The translations under genes were made by a program, and so were the position numbers. Positions 1-20,211 of a stretch of 64,000 bases of DNA are shown here, piece after piece; positions within the stretch are counted from its first letter, which is position 1, and every line of letters starts with the position of its first letter. The notes below the pieces were generated by a model. That model saw only the letters and a list, made by a program, of their open reading frames with translations, did no database searches and had not been told where the DNA came from. Source of the stretch: Mesodorylaimus sp. YZB2_4. Lineage: Eukaryota > Nematoda > Enoplea > Dorylaimida > Dorylaimidae. The stretch is taken from contig JASANH010000138.1 of the NCBI GenBank assembly GCA_030248295.1, positions 496,001 to 560,000 of the forward strand. Reading direction: 5' to 3'.

Positions 1-1
1 T

Positions 2-10182
<10,181 letters not shown>

Positions 10183-10359
10183 AGTGTTTTATGGGTAGTG
10201 TTTTATAAGGTAACTGTTGAGAAGCCAAGTATGTCTTATCGTGCATATTGGAGGAGACTGAACCAGAAATCACGGTTGCTTTGATTCACGTCATTACTTG
10301 GATTCGGAGCTGAACAAAAACTAGGCTGACAAAGTCGCACACCTCGTTCGCATTCTTGC

Positions 10360-11198
10360 TTACTGGCCATCGACCATGTTGCCCACGACTGCGATTGCTT
10401 CGATTTCGACTAGGCCGTTCTAGAAGAAAAAATTAATGAAATGCTGCGGCAGGAAGAGACAGTATATTCAGGACAGGAGGGTAGAGGTCTCGGGCCAGCC
10501 GTGTTAAACCATTCAGTTGCTCCTCATTGAGTTGCATGCTGTGACGGTGCGTACTCACCTTCGGTAAGGCAGCGACTTGATAAGCGGCACGGGCGGGGAA
10601 GTTGTCCTTGAAAACTGCAACAGATAAGTAGCTACGACACTGATGGGATGACGAATGCAAGGAACCTACACTCCTTGTAAACGTTGTTGACTTGAACGAA
10701 ATGACCCATGTCGGCCAAAAGCACCGTCGTTTTCACCACTGCAATAGAAACGGTAGCAATGCTCGATGTTGATCAACATGGCTAGTTGATCACTAGCATA
10801 TACCGCATATGCAAATCAGAACAAACCTTCAAGCGCACGAGTACGGGACTACATGGGTATGGGAATCTACATGAAACCGAACGCAGGCCAACGTAATTTG
10901 CATTTTCACCGACTTACCATTCGAGTAGTCGGCCCCAGCAGCTTTCAAGATGGCACCCATATTTTGCAACGCCTGACGACACTGTTCCTCAACCCCGCCA
11001 GAAACTAAATCGCCCGTGTTCGGATCCATTCCCAATTGACCACTCACGTATAACGTCCCATTCACCAAAACACCTTGACTAAACAAAAACATGCCTGCAT
11101 TTCGATACATTTTTTTAAACTTACTTTTACCTGTAAGGCCCAATGGCTTTCGGGGCCAGGGCGGTGTGGATTATCCTTCGGAAAACAGAACCACTCAT
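10360..11198 (-). CDS. RIDA: RidA (YjgF/YER057c/UK114) 2-iminobutanoate/2-iminopropanoate deaminase
   Basis: RidA hydrolyses reactive enamine/imine intermediates released by PLP enzymes such as threonine dehydratase, and acts as a trimer in cytosol or mitochondria. Exons on the minus strand: 11131-11198, 10918-11078, 10670-10738, 10559-10614, 10360-10419; 414 bases, 137 residues, the family's usual length. Visible signatures are KAIGPYSQGVLVN near the N-terminus, SGQLGMDP, ADYSNVVKTTVLLADM, and the NFPARAAYQVAALPK block carrying the conserved catalytic Arg. The start is the first ATG in frame, placed as in animal homologues. The gene converges on Domino (177 bases between stops) and diverges from INO80E (415 bases). 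Nothing looks damaged. Confidence 0.96.
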
Positions 11199-11613
11199 AA
11201 TTGGTCCTGAGATTATAACTGATTTGCGTGCAAACAATGCAAGTTGTTGAAGCGATCGCCAACGGTCGTTATCCGCGGGGAAGACAAGTAAGCAGGAAAG
11301 CGAAATCTGGGTGAGCTCCCGCTCTCTAGCAGACAATGATGACAGAAATTTATGCCCCTAATAACTATTCTAAACATTAAAAATAAATTTTAGATATGTA
11401 AGTCCGGTTTCTAGTATTCTTTATTTCGAATAAAAGACCTTTAGCTTCTTGTGTCATTGCCGTGTAAATTATTTAAAAACCCCGCCTTTACATGGTCCCT
11501 GCACATCATCACAGTAATCTCTATGTGCGCGAGACCAATAATTATGAAAATGAAATCGCTTTAGAAATCGTAGTTTATGGACTAATCGAAAATCACAGCC
11601 AACCGTTACAACG
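11199..11613. promoter_or_regulatory. Shared upstream region of the divergent RidA and INO80E genes
   Basis: 415 bases separate the two start codons, so both promoters must lie here or in unseen 5' exons. The sequence is AT-rich around 11360-11480. I see no clear TATA box or repeat. Confidence 0.5.
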
Positions 11614-12481
11614 ATGAATATAAATCCAACAGTTGCAACAAGTACACCGCCGGCTGCGGCTACTGCTCAAAATCTCGCAAAAGATAAGTATCGATCTTTG
11701 AAGCGGAAGTTCAAATTCTTAGTTTATGTAAGCTTATTTAAGGACCGCTCCCTTGGAAATCTGGATTATTACACTTTCAGGAGAATGAGTGCTACCAAGA
11801 GGAATTGCGAAACCTGCAAAGACGTTTGTTAAAATTATCTCGAGATAAGAAGTAAGAATTTGTTCGAGCTATAAGCGCCTACATATATAAATCGAGAAAG
11901 CGGTTTTTCAGTTTTCTACTCGATCGATTGATGCAGTACGAGAAAGTGAGCGATTCGTCCGATGATTCGGATCCTGGGCCTCCTGCTGCGAAAAATACTA
12001 GTGAAAGCCCGAAACCCAAGAAACCGAAGTATGCGACTTGGTCTGTCTAGATGGACTTGCTGGCGTTCAAGAAGCGCTTTCATACTCTAACCTCTGAGAA
12101 AAGTTATGAGCGCATGGATTGGTAGCAAATACTTGTTAACGCATTCATGCCCTTCATTTTAGGAAATCTTATCCCTCATCGAAGAAAAGCAGAGCTAAGC
12201 AGCCCCCAGCTGCAGCTCCAGCTGACGGTGGTACACAGTCGTCAACGCCACTGTCATCAGCAGCCAGTGCCGGATTCGTTCGTGGAAGGCCTCGAAAAGG
12301 GAATGCTAATGGCACTGGCTCGTCCAGTGATGCCGAAGCGATGCCTTCGACGTCAAGCAGTGGTGGACTTTTGGTACCGGGAGCCGAGATGGAACGAGTT
12401 CAAGCTCAATCTTCTTATCCGACGATGGGCGTTTACGAACTGCCACCTCCGCATAATCTCAGTAGTGATCAAAACGCGTAA
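11614..12481 (+). CDS. INO80E: INO80 complex subunit E
   Basis: Small accessory subunit of the nuclear INO80 nucleosome-remodelling complex. Exons 11614-11727, 11781-11851, 11912-12028 and 12163-12481 give 206 residues. The conserved N-terminal block is clear: KYRSLKRKFKFLVYENECYQ, then EELRNLQRRLLKLSRDKNFL and LDRLMQYEKV, a coiled coil almost collinear with vertebrate INO80E. It is followed by an acidic SDSSDDSD run and a low-complexity Lys/Ala/Ser/Pro tail containing a GRPRKGN AT-hook-like piece. The last donor (12028/12029) splits a Lys codon; without splicing there, the frame stops within about 7 codons. It diverges from RidA and converges on PGM2 (158 bases between stops). Confidence 0.93.
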
Positions 12482-12639
12482 TTTTACTGATTTTACTTTT
12501 ACACCGCTTTTTTATATCCATCACATGACAACAATACATAGATATCTTACATATTTATTTACGCTAGCTACAACTGAAATCAAAACGAATCATACCAGTA
12601 ATCAACATCACAATCATGCACCTTTTCCACTCGAGGCTC

Positions 12640-15600
12640 TTATTCCTTCCATTTCAAATTATTTTGTTCTGGTTGAAGGAATTCCCGAATGGTATAATCG
12701 ACCAGGCTTTGCAGCTGCTTTAGGGCATCTTCCGAGCTCCTGAAATGACAACAACTCCTTATCAGTTGGTCACCCATACATTTGCTAGCTTACGTTCCGC
12801 TTTGAGGATCGGTGATAACTTCAATGTAATACTTGATCTTTGGTTCAGTGCCGCTGGTGCGGAGAGTGACCGTGCTGCCTGTATCCAATGTGAACGTCAC
12901 CATGTGGGTCGACTTGCTGACTGGCAGTATCTAAACAAGGCCACCCATAGCCAGCCCGCGACGAAACGCATCAGGGATACTTACTGGCTTATTGTCCGGC
13001 TGACTATTGTCATAACCAGTCGTAAGATCTCGAATGTACTTAATAGAATATGTGTGAATTTTGGAAGGATACTAAAAACGTAATGCAAAAGATACGAGTT
13101 ATGACCAGTCGTAATCATCTCACCTTGCCATCCCCTTCGAAATTGCGAATGCGAGTAAAAATACGATCAGTCACGGCTTGATCGTAATTGATAAAATACG
13201 AGTTACGACCCAAGTGATAACCATACCTAAAATAATTAAGGCCATGATCTATTGGCGCTGCGGAACTATCCTCGCTTACGTCTTGTACAGAAACTCCAAC
13301 TGCCCAGCCAAGTTCGATCCCTTGCTGTTTAGGTAGGCAGCGTATTCAGCGAAAAGAGCAGCTGGAACGAGACCTGTGCAAACGAGGTCGTCCCACATAA
13401 ACTTAATCTTACCGGACAGAACACCATCCTTGTCCAACGTGTTGCCCGGCATGTACCCGATCGATTCCTCCCAGGCCAACAACACGGTCTTGCCTTGGCG
13501 GCGCAGTTCCTCCGTCCGATTCGCCATCCACTTGAACCCAGTCAACGTTTCTTCGTAGTTAAATCCTTCTTTTTTGGCGATCGACTGGACGATCTTCGAA
13601 GAAACGGCACTATTCACCATGTGGATGTTGGAGGCTGAAAACACCCTCGCATCAGTGTTGGGCTTTTCCCTTTTAGACAGGTCCTATCGTTCTGCCAATC
13701 GCCCAGTTCAGACAGTCTGAGATGAGGCCCAAGGACTGGCATAGATCAAGTGCACTCACCATCTCCATTCGGGTTCTTGAGACGCCAATTATTCCATTGC
13801 CACCAAGCAAGCAGGCCACCCATTTCATTGCCAGTGAAAATCCGCCATACTCCGCTAAATTAACAACACTTCATTCAATGAAAACCGTAAGCGCATGCTA
13901 CTTACTCCGGCTGCCGTTCAGCAATCTGTAAACGATCAGCGTCGGGATCATTGGCAAGGATCAGTGTACTGTTGGCGGCATTAGCGGCTTTGATGGACAA
14001 AGCCTGAAACAAGTTAAACAAGTTGTGCCGTGTCTCCCAGTGAAATTAAAAATGCTACCAGAACAGGGGCGCCTTCCTCCGGATTTGGGAATTTGACAGT
14101 CGGAAAGTTAGGATCCGGCAGGACCTAAAATGAAAAACCCGTCAGCAATCCGTTCGCCTGAAGGACAGTACAGTACTGTTAGACAGGACTGTAGGCAGTA
14201 TCTGTACTGTTAGACAGTACCTGTTCCTGAACGAAGACGATGCTGTCTTTGCGGAATCCGAACACTTCTTCCAGCAGTCTCGGCGTGTAATAATAACCGA
14301 CACCGTGAAAAGCTGTGTACGTCAATTTCAATGGGGACTTGGCGGAAATGTCACTAAAAATGTACGAGTATAAATAAGGAAACAACATTCGTAAAGGTAA
14401 GATCCCCGACAAGGATACTGGCAGACCCCAAATTTTGTCTAAAAATATGTGCGCCTGCATTTTATTGTCAGAAGAAAACGACTATTACCAAAAACCGCAC
14501 AGAAAACGAAATCCAACAACCATACCGGTAATGCGAAAACTGTTTCGCGTCTTCCCAATAACGCTGAATAATAAACGGCAATGGATCAACTTTGAGCGAA
14601 GCCGTGTCGACGAAAGACGTGTCCCAACTACCGGCCCATGGCTCCAAAACCTTAGCCGCTTCCTCGCATATCGCTTTGTCATGAGGGGATAAAATCTAAG
14701 TAAACCACTATCCGTGTCGTCAACAAGGGAAGACTGCAAATCGCTAAGAACAACTTACTTGAGCTCCGTTGCTCCAATACACCTGAAATCACATCGGGAT
14801 TATAAGAAAAAGGAGCCGGATTAAATCAGGCGCTTACCTTGTATCCGTTATCCGGGCCCGGATTGTGAGACGCTGTGATCTAAAATGAGGAATCGCAAGA
14901 CATTCAAGTCAATAAGAATACAGCAAAACAGCAAAACCGTACCATAATTCCAGCATCGCAGCCGCACTGTACGACTCCGTACGACTGAAAAAGAGTGCCT
15001 GACACTAAAAACGAATCATTTGCACTGTCATAAATTCACTAACCACGAAAGGAGTCGGCACAATTTTCGAGAACAAATAAACTTTGACGTCGGCCCGAAG
15101 AAAAATGTTAGCGACCAACTTGGCAAAACTAATACGGAAAGATTAGCTTGAAAAAAGAATATGATTGATTAATTAATACTGTAAATACCGTTCGCTATTG
15201 TGCCGAGCGTCGAAGCCGACAATCACTCCGCGGTCTTTCAAATTAGGGCAAGTCTTTTGCATGTGACGAACCATGCCCTGAGTGGTTTGTATGATGACCA
15301 GATCATTCAGACGATTGAATCCGGCGGCCATTTCCGCGCGCATTCCTGAAGTAATACTTACAATATTAGACGCAAGCCTCTGCCACTCAAGAATAGCTCA
15401 AGTCAACCAACAGTGACCTACATATGGGCAGTAGGGCTTGGTGCATGTTCGAAACGCAATTTGCTTACCAGCGGTTCCGAAAGCCAGCCTTCCGCACATA
15501 ATGGCACGCAAACGAGCCGTGTCTTTCTTCTGCACCAATTCCGTAACTTCGGCTTTCGTTTTCTCGTTCTGTAACAAAATATAATTGAACAACTTACGCA

Positions 15601-15818
15601 TAGGTATAGTGAGTGTCTGCCATGTGCACTACACCAACGCACGAATAACCCAGTCCCAGCAATTTCCAAAGTTCGATTCCTTCCAGCATATGCAAAACGG
15701 AGTGTTTTCCATAAAAGTCAAAGGTAGGCCTACAGTTTTACATATACTGCATCACGCTGACCTGATCCCATTTTAGCCAAGTCTGCACAAGCCCATCGAG
15801 CTCCCCATCGGATGCCAT
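12640..15818 (-). CDS. PGM2: Phosphoglucomutase-2 / phosphopentomutase
   Basis: Cytosolic alpha-D-phosphohexomutase that moves phosphate between C1 and C6 of glucose or C1 and C5 of ribose. Minus-strand exons: 15762-15818, 15469-15568, 15189-15345, 15044-15128, 14943-14984, 14838-14879, 14759-14782, 14526-14695, 14221-14353, 14059-14124, 13906-14003, 13760-13854, 13413-13634, 13280-13373, 13124-13226, 12985-13038, 12794-12930, 12640-12739; 592 residues (human PGM2 612). All four active-site loops are present: phosphoserine loop TASHNP (Ser ~151), metal loop DPDADR (~311), sugar loop EESIGY, phosphate loop RTSGTEPK. Exons are tiny (24, 42 and 42 bases). Intron 13374-13412 is only 39 bases. I cannot separate PGM2 from the bisphosphate synthase PGM2L1 by eye. 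The 14125-14220 intron holds two copies of TACTGTTAGACAG. Confidence 0.96.
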
Positions 15819-16115
15819 GTCCAAAATTGAACGTCGATGATAATCAGCATACAATAGAACGCAGTAAAGACCGACAACAACTTGTGCGCCTACTAGCAAG
15901 ACCAAACAAACGAATGTTTAGAATCTTCCTGGAAAGTCCCCGATTGGCGCTGCGCACAGACGATCAAACTGCTCATACTCAAAGGCGGGGATTCGAATTA
16001 TGTCGTTCTATACCACTTTACAATATGCGACGAGAGCTGCAAGTCCTAGCGTGTGTTCAGGTTTATTTCAGGCAGTGCTATTCATCCTGACTGGCTGCTT
16101 GGGAGTCAGCTGAAA

Positions 16116-17808
16116 ATGGATCGACTTATCGAACGGTTATTGATCGACATTGATCGCCTTTGCTCTCAATATGCTGAAACCAGTACAACGAAACTATCTA
16201 ACGAGGAAAAAGACTTAAAAGAGCAACTGCTGAAGACGGATACAGATAAGATTATCGAGCGATTGGAAGGAATGGTGAATGCTTGGGCCAAGAAGCAAGT
16301 GAGTTGTCCAAGGGAACTCATGAAAACGGGGCGACCCAGCGACCAGATTCCCATACTGAGTGCTGATCACGGCTGAACTAATCGGTCTCTGCATAGTCTG
16401 TGATAGTGTCACTCGTAAGATAGCTTGATAGAAACAAGTTTTTTCAGAAGTCAGCTCTGCAACCATTGACGGACGCAATAACGCGGTTGAGTGAATGCAG
16501 CGAAAAAGTGTTCCCATCTTTCGCTTCGGAACGTTTGAAATCGATTCGTGAAAGAGTTGAGCGAAAGATCAGTCAGGATGGCGGAAAGCAGTAAGTGAAG
16601 TGAGAGTCATGAAGCCGTTTCAGAAAAAGCGGGTAGAAGTATCTGGGCAAGTGACAGCTTACCGAATTTCTGATCGTGATTGAGAGTAACCCACATCCTT
16701 GGTTCTTCTACCCGCTTTCTGCGCTGCGGTTTCTGTACAGTGTTCCAAGATTCATCACGATGTGCTGCTAGGAAGCCCCGACGTATCAAAGCCACAGTGA
16801 ATGTGCAAGTCAATATCGATCGCAACATCCTGGCTGCAATTGTGAAGGGTCAAGATAAATTACCGCCATCGAAACAATTGACAATCGTGGCTCGACCAGT
16901 GGTCAAGGAGCTCCCGCAGACTACCAACGAGACGAAATTGGCGAGCAGTAACAACCAAGCCTTGCCCTCGTCTACCCCCTCGCAAGACCCACCGGCTATA
17001 CGCACAGAAGGGCCGCCAGGTGCCAGTGGAGATCCATCGAACAAAGTGTGGTTTAGCGTAAACTCGGCACCGTCAGCTGAATCGTCATCGTCGGGCTCGA
17101 ATAGTCGTAACCTGAAATCGCTGCGAACAAACTCCGAAGTCATCCCTGCGACACCAGACGAACAAACACAGAAGATCTGGATGAAGGATGACAACGAGGA
17201 CAAGGGCGCCGTCGAACCGATTTTTCACCGCCAGAAAGGTTTGCCATCAGGCTCCAGTCGGGAGAGGAAGAAAGAGAAGGGGCCGACTGGGGTCCCAAAG
17301 AAACGCCGAAAGTAAGGTTTACGCAGGGTGTGAAAGACTGTTCCCCTAGGCTTTTCTTGCAGGGATGGTGTCCAACGCCTTATGACCATGCTGGACAGTC
17401 CGTCCATGGCAACCGAAAGGCAAGAAACAAGTGACCGCTCGATGGACAGCTCACAAAATGTCTGGAATGTTTTCGAGCAAGACACCCAAGTAGGCTATTA
17501 TTCGTTTGTTCCCTCAATGCGCTTCCAGGCTGGATTTTTAGGCTTCGGCTGGGACTTCCTTCGACAGTCTCACAATCGCTGCCTCAGCTGTGTTGGTCGT
17601 CGCTCTGATCCTTTTTTCTCCGATCCTGTATCGCTTCCTCTGCTGCTTGATCATCTCGTCGATCACGGCTACGAGTCATTTGTGTGTGCTTGTGCATCAG
17701 CTCGCATGCGACGTGGCCAATGCCATTTGCGAAAAGTACGGCACCCTATGCTCTGAACAATGCGCCTCTGTTTTGCAAATGAGCTTGTGGCGGGGGCATC
17801 GCGCTTGA
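16116..17808 (+). CDS. Orphan 419-residue protein with C-terminal membrane segment
   Basis: I do not recognise the family. Exons 16116-16298, 16448-16590, 16772-17311, 17363-17489 and 17542-17808 join in one frame. The N-terminal ~110 residues are helical and charged (starting MDRLIERLLIDIDRLCSQY, with heptad-like Leu/Ile spacing). The middle is Ser/Pro/Thr-rich and ends in two basic clusters (RERKKEKG, KKRRK). The last exon encodes a ~35-residue hydrophobic stretch (~350-385) beginning SAVLVVALILFSP, then a Cys-containing tail of about 35 residues. That suggests one or two membrane passes near the C-terminus with a large cytoplasmic N-part. It diverges from PGM2 (297 bases between starts). 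ATTAAA at 17956-17961 may be its polyadenylation signal. The gene is likely real, since five exons keep frame with good splice sites; function unknown. Confidence 0.65.
16621..16721 (+). repeat. Inverted repeat in an intron of the 419-residue orphan gene
   Basis: Bases 16626-16639 are exactly complementary to 16705-16718. Three more pairs follow after a two-base bulge, giving a ~17-pair stem with a 65-base loop inside intron 16591-16771. Confidence 0.55.
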
Positions 17809-20211
17809 AACTAACCTGTGACAAATCTTGACATGGACTATTTTCAGTGGTAACTAATGTCTATATGCTCATGATACTTAACTGGTGTAAAATGTATATT
17901 TTGCGCATTACGCGCTTGTATCAAACAGTACATAGCGCCTGGTATTATGTTGTCCATTAAACACTTTTCTGGTTTTTATTGGGGTTTCAGGATTTTCTGC
18001 TTGGAAGTACAGTATAAAAGGAGAATGTACAAGTTTAGCGAGCGGCACATAAGCCGACTCTTTGGCACGTAAAACCTCATGTCACTGACTTCGAGACTCC
18101 ATTTTGCTGCTCACATCAGAGACGCAGTGTCCTAAACAGTGTCGTGGTGGGGAGAGCCGAAATTTGAACATCCAGTTTTAAAATTGGATGTTCATTATGA
18201 GTTTAGCTGACGACAGTACCGGTTCCGTGGTCGTTAAATGACCATCAGTGTCGTTTATGTTGACACAAACTAATCATGGCGGGAGTATCTACACTACTAC
18301 ATAATAACACCCGTAAATCATAAACGATAGACGTCGTGGCCACTCATAGCAACTGCTCGCAACAGACCATCAGTTTTTGGTTGATGAAAACAGCAACGCG
18401 CACTGAAGGTAACTTGCGTGAATCACGTGGAACTGCCAACTTTCTGACTGCCCTACACTTTTTCCTCTTATTAGATCATTCAGAGCCTGCGGCCACTGAA
18501 AGCCGGTAAAGGCCTGAAAGTAAATCTGCATTTTGGCTGAAAGTCGAGCCTAGGTCTCATCGTTAATGAGAGACCGAGGTATACCACCTACAGTAACCCG
18601 TCTTTGCCATTTGGTAGACCTCATCCGCTTTCTGTAGCGGCCTCTGAGTGTGGAAGTAGTCAGAGTCCCAAAAGGTGAGGGGTTTGGCAAAGGTCGAATT
18701 CTTAGTCTTAGATATAAAGTCTCAGAAAACTCTCTGACATGGATCAGAAACTTTGTCAGGGGTCTTCATTGAATTTGCATCGGCCGAATAAGTTTACAAT
18801 TTCTCGGACTCTCTTTGAGAGACTCCTTTGTGGCGATCGGGGCAGGCCCAGGTGGTATTTCCGGCTCCATTCCTTCATCATCCCATATTTGATGAATCTG
18901 TCTCGATGTACACGTCCGTCATGGACACCACGTCGTGTTCATAAATAGCTGTACAGAGTGGATATGGGGAAACTGGACTCGTACAAAGTCCTCTAGTTCA
19001 ACAACACCGGCACTGAAATCGCTGTCCGTTGCGCCCTAATTCGAGGGCAAATGCCAGCGGCCGTGGTGGTTTTCACCCGTGGCCATATCTACATGTAATT
19101 CAGATGATTACCATGTACGCATCTGCGCATCGGGATCAGTTTATGGGAGCGGTTTGGGTGACTGAAAGCGAACCTTGGCCCGCGCGCGTGAGGTCAGTTT
19201 GCGTTCAGTTTTGACATCTAAACCAAAACTGACGTCGATTCGTGCTACGAAAGGGCGTCGAAATTTAGCGCTATCAATTCTGGTTTGCCTTACATTTCGT
19301 GCCTCAAATACCAATGATGGATGGACAAGCAAAAAACCCGAGTCGTTAATTGAGGACGATTTCTAAAGCTCTCTGCCATTCTCCATAGCTAAAGAAGGCG
19401 AAGGAATTTGTCGGAGGAGAACGAAGTTCAGCAAAGGACTGCACAAAAAGTCTTATCGATTTAGAGACATTTTGGGACTTGAGGGAATCGAGGAGGACCT
19501 GTCTGGTCAATCAACCTATTCTCCTTATTCCACCCGCCACTGGCCTCTTTTAGACGAAACGTCTTTTATGGATACGCTTTGCGCTCGAACGAGCACGCGC
19601 TGGCCCACATTTCTTGGAGAATTCGGTAAAATTTCTCAATTTCAACTCCTCAGCATTCGATCCTAGTCTGTGCCCCCTCCGAAAAAGTCAGAGCTTTCAT
19701 TTCTTGAATCTCTCAAGTCGGAGTCGGCTGTCTATTCGGGCCAAGGGTGACTATTTCCATGATACGAGCTAATTAGCGGTGGTATTCTCGCAAGGGGCCC
19801 ACGCGTCCTATTTGGTCATCGTCGAGTTGGTGTTGCCCAAGGTCGTTATTGTGCAATTGACGACATGACTGGCAGAGCTGCCGTCGATAAATCGAATGCC
19901 TCAAGGTAATTTTACACCCGTCTACCCTCCGCCCTTTCGTCTTTCGGCGACGAGACACCTCGTAGGTGTTCCGTGGGCAGGGTCGCAACGAGTTCACTCG
20001 CGTGTCTGAACCCGAAAAACTTGATGACAACACCTTTTGAGGCGCCAAGGGGGCCGAGTGATGTTGGGTTAGGACACCCAGATCCTAGTTATAAAGTCAT
20101 GTTCGATGAGATGCCTTTCGGACACTAACCTCATTCCTCCTATCCTTGATTAGGCACCCAAAAACAAATGCTCTATTCTCCCTTTTGGTCACGGCCGGTC
20201 GGTGTAATAAG
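17809..20211. other. Gene-poor spacer between the orphan gene and the ZP gene
   Basis: About 2.4 kb without a reading frame I can support. It holds the 3' flank of the orphan gene, a well-formed TATAAAAG at 18013-18020 with no recognisable gene behind it, a near-perfect 28-base palindrome at 18166-18193, and a short imperfect hairpin around 18551-18575. No tRNA, snRNA or transposon end was recognised. Confidence 0.5.
18166..18193. repeat. Near-perfect 28-base palindrome
   Basis: GAACATCCA and its reverse complement flank an almost self-complementary AT core; only one symmetric position fails to pair. It lies in the gene-poor spacer and has no visible target duplication. Confidence 0.6.
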
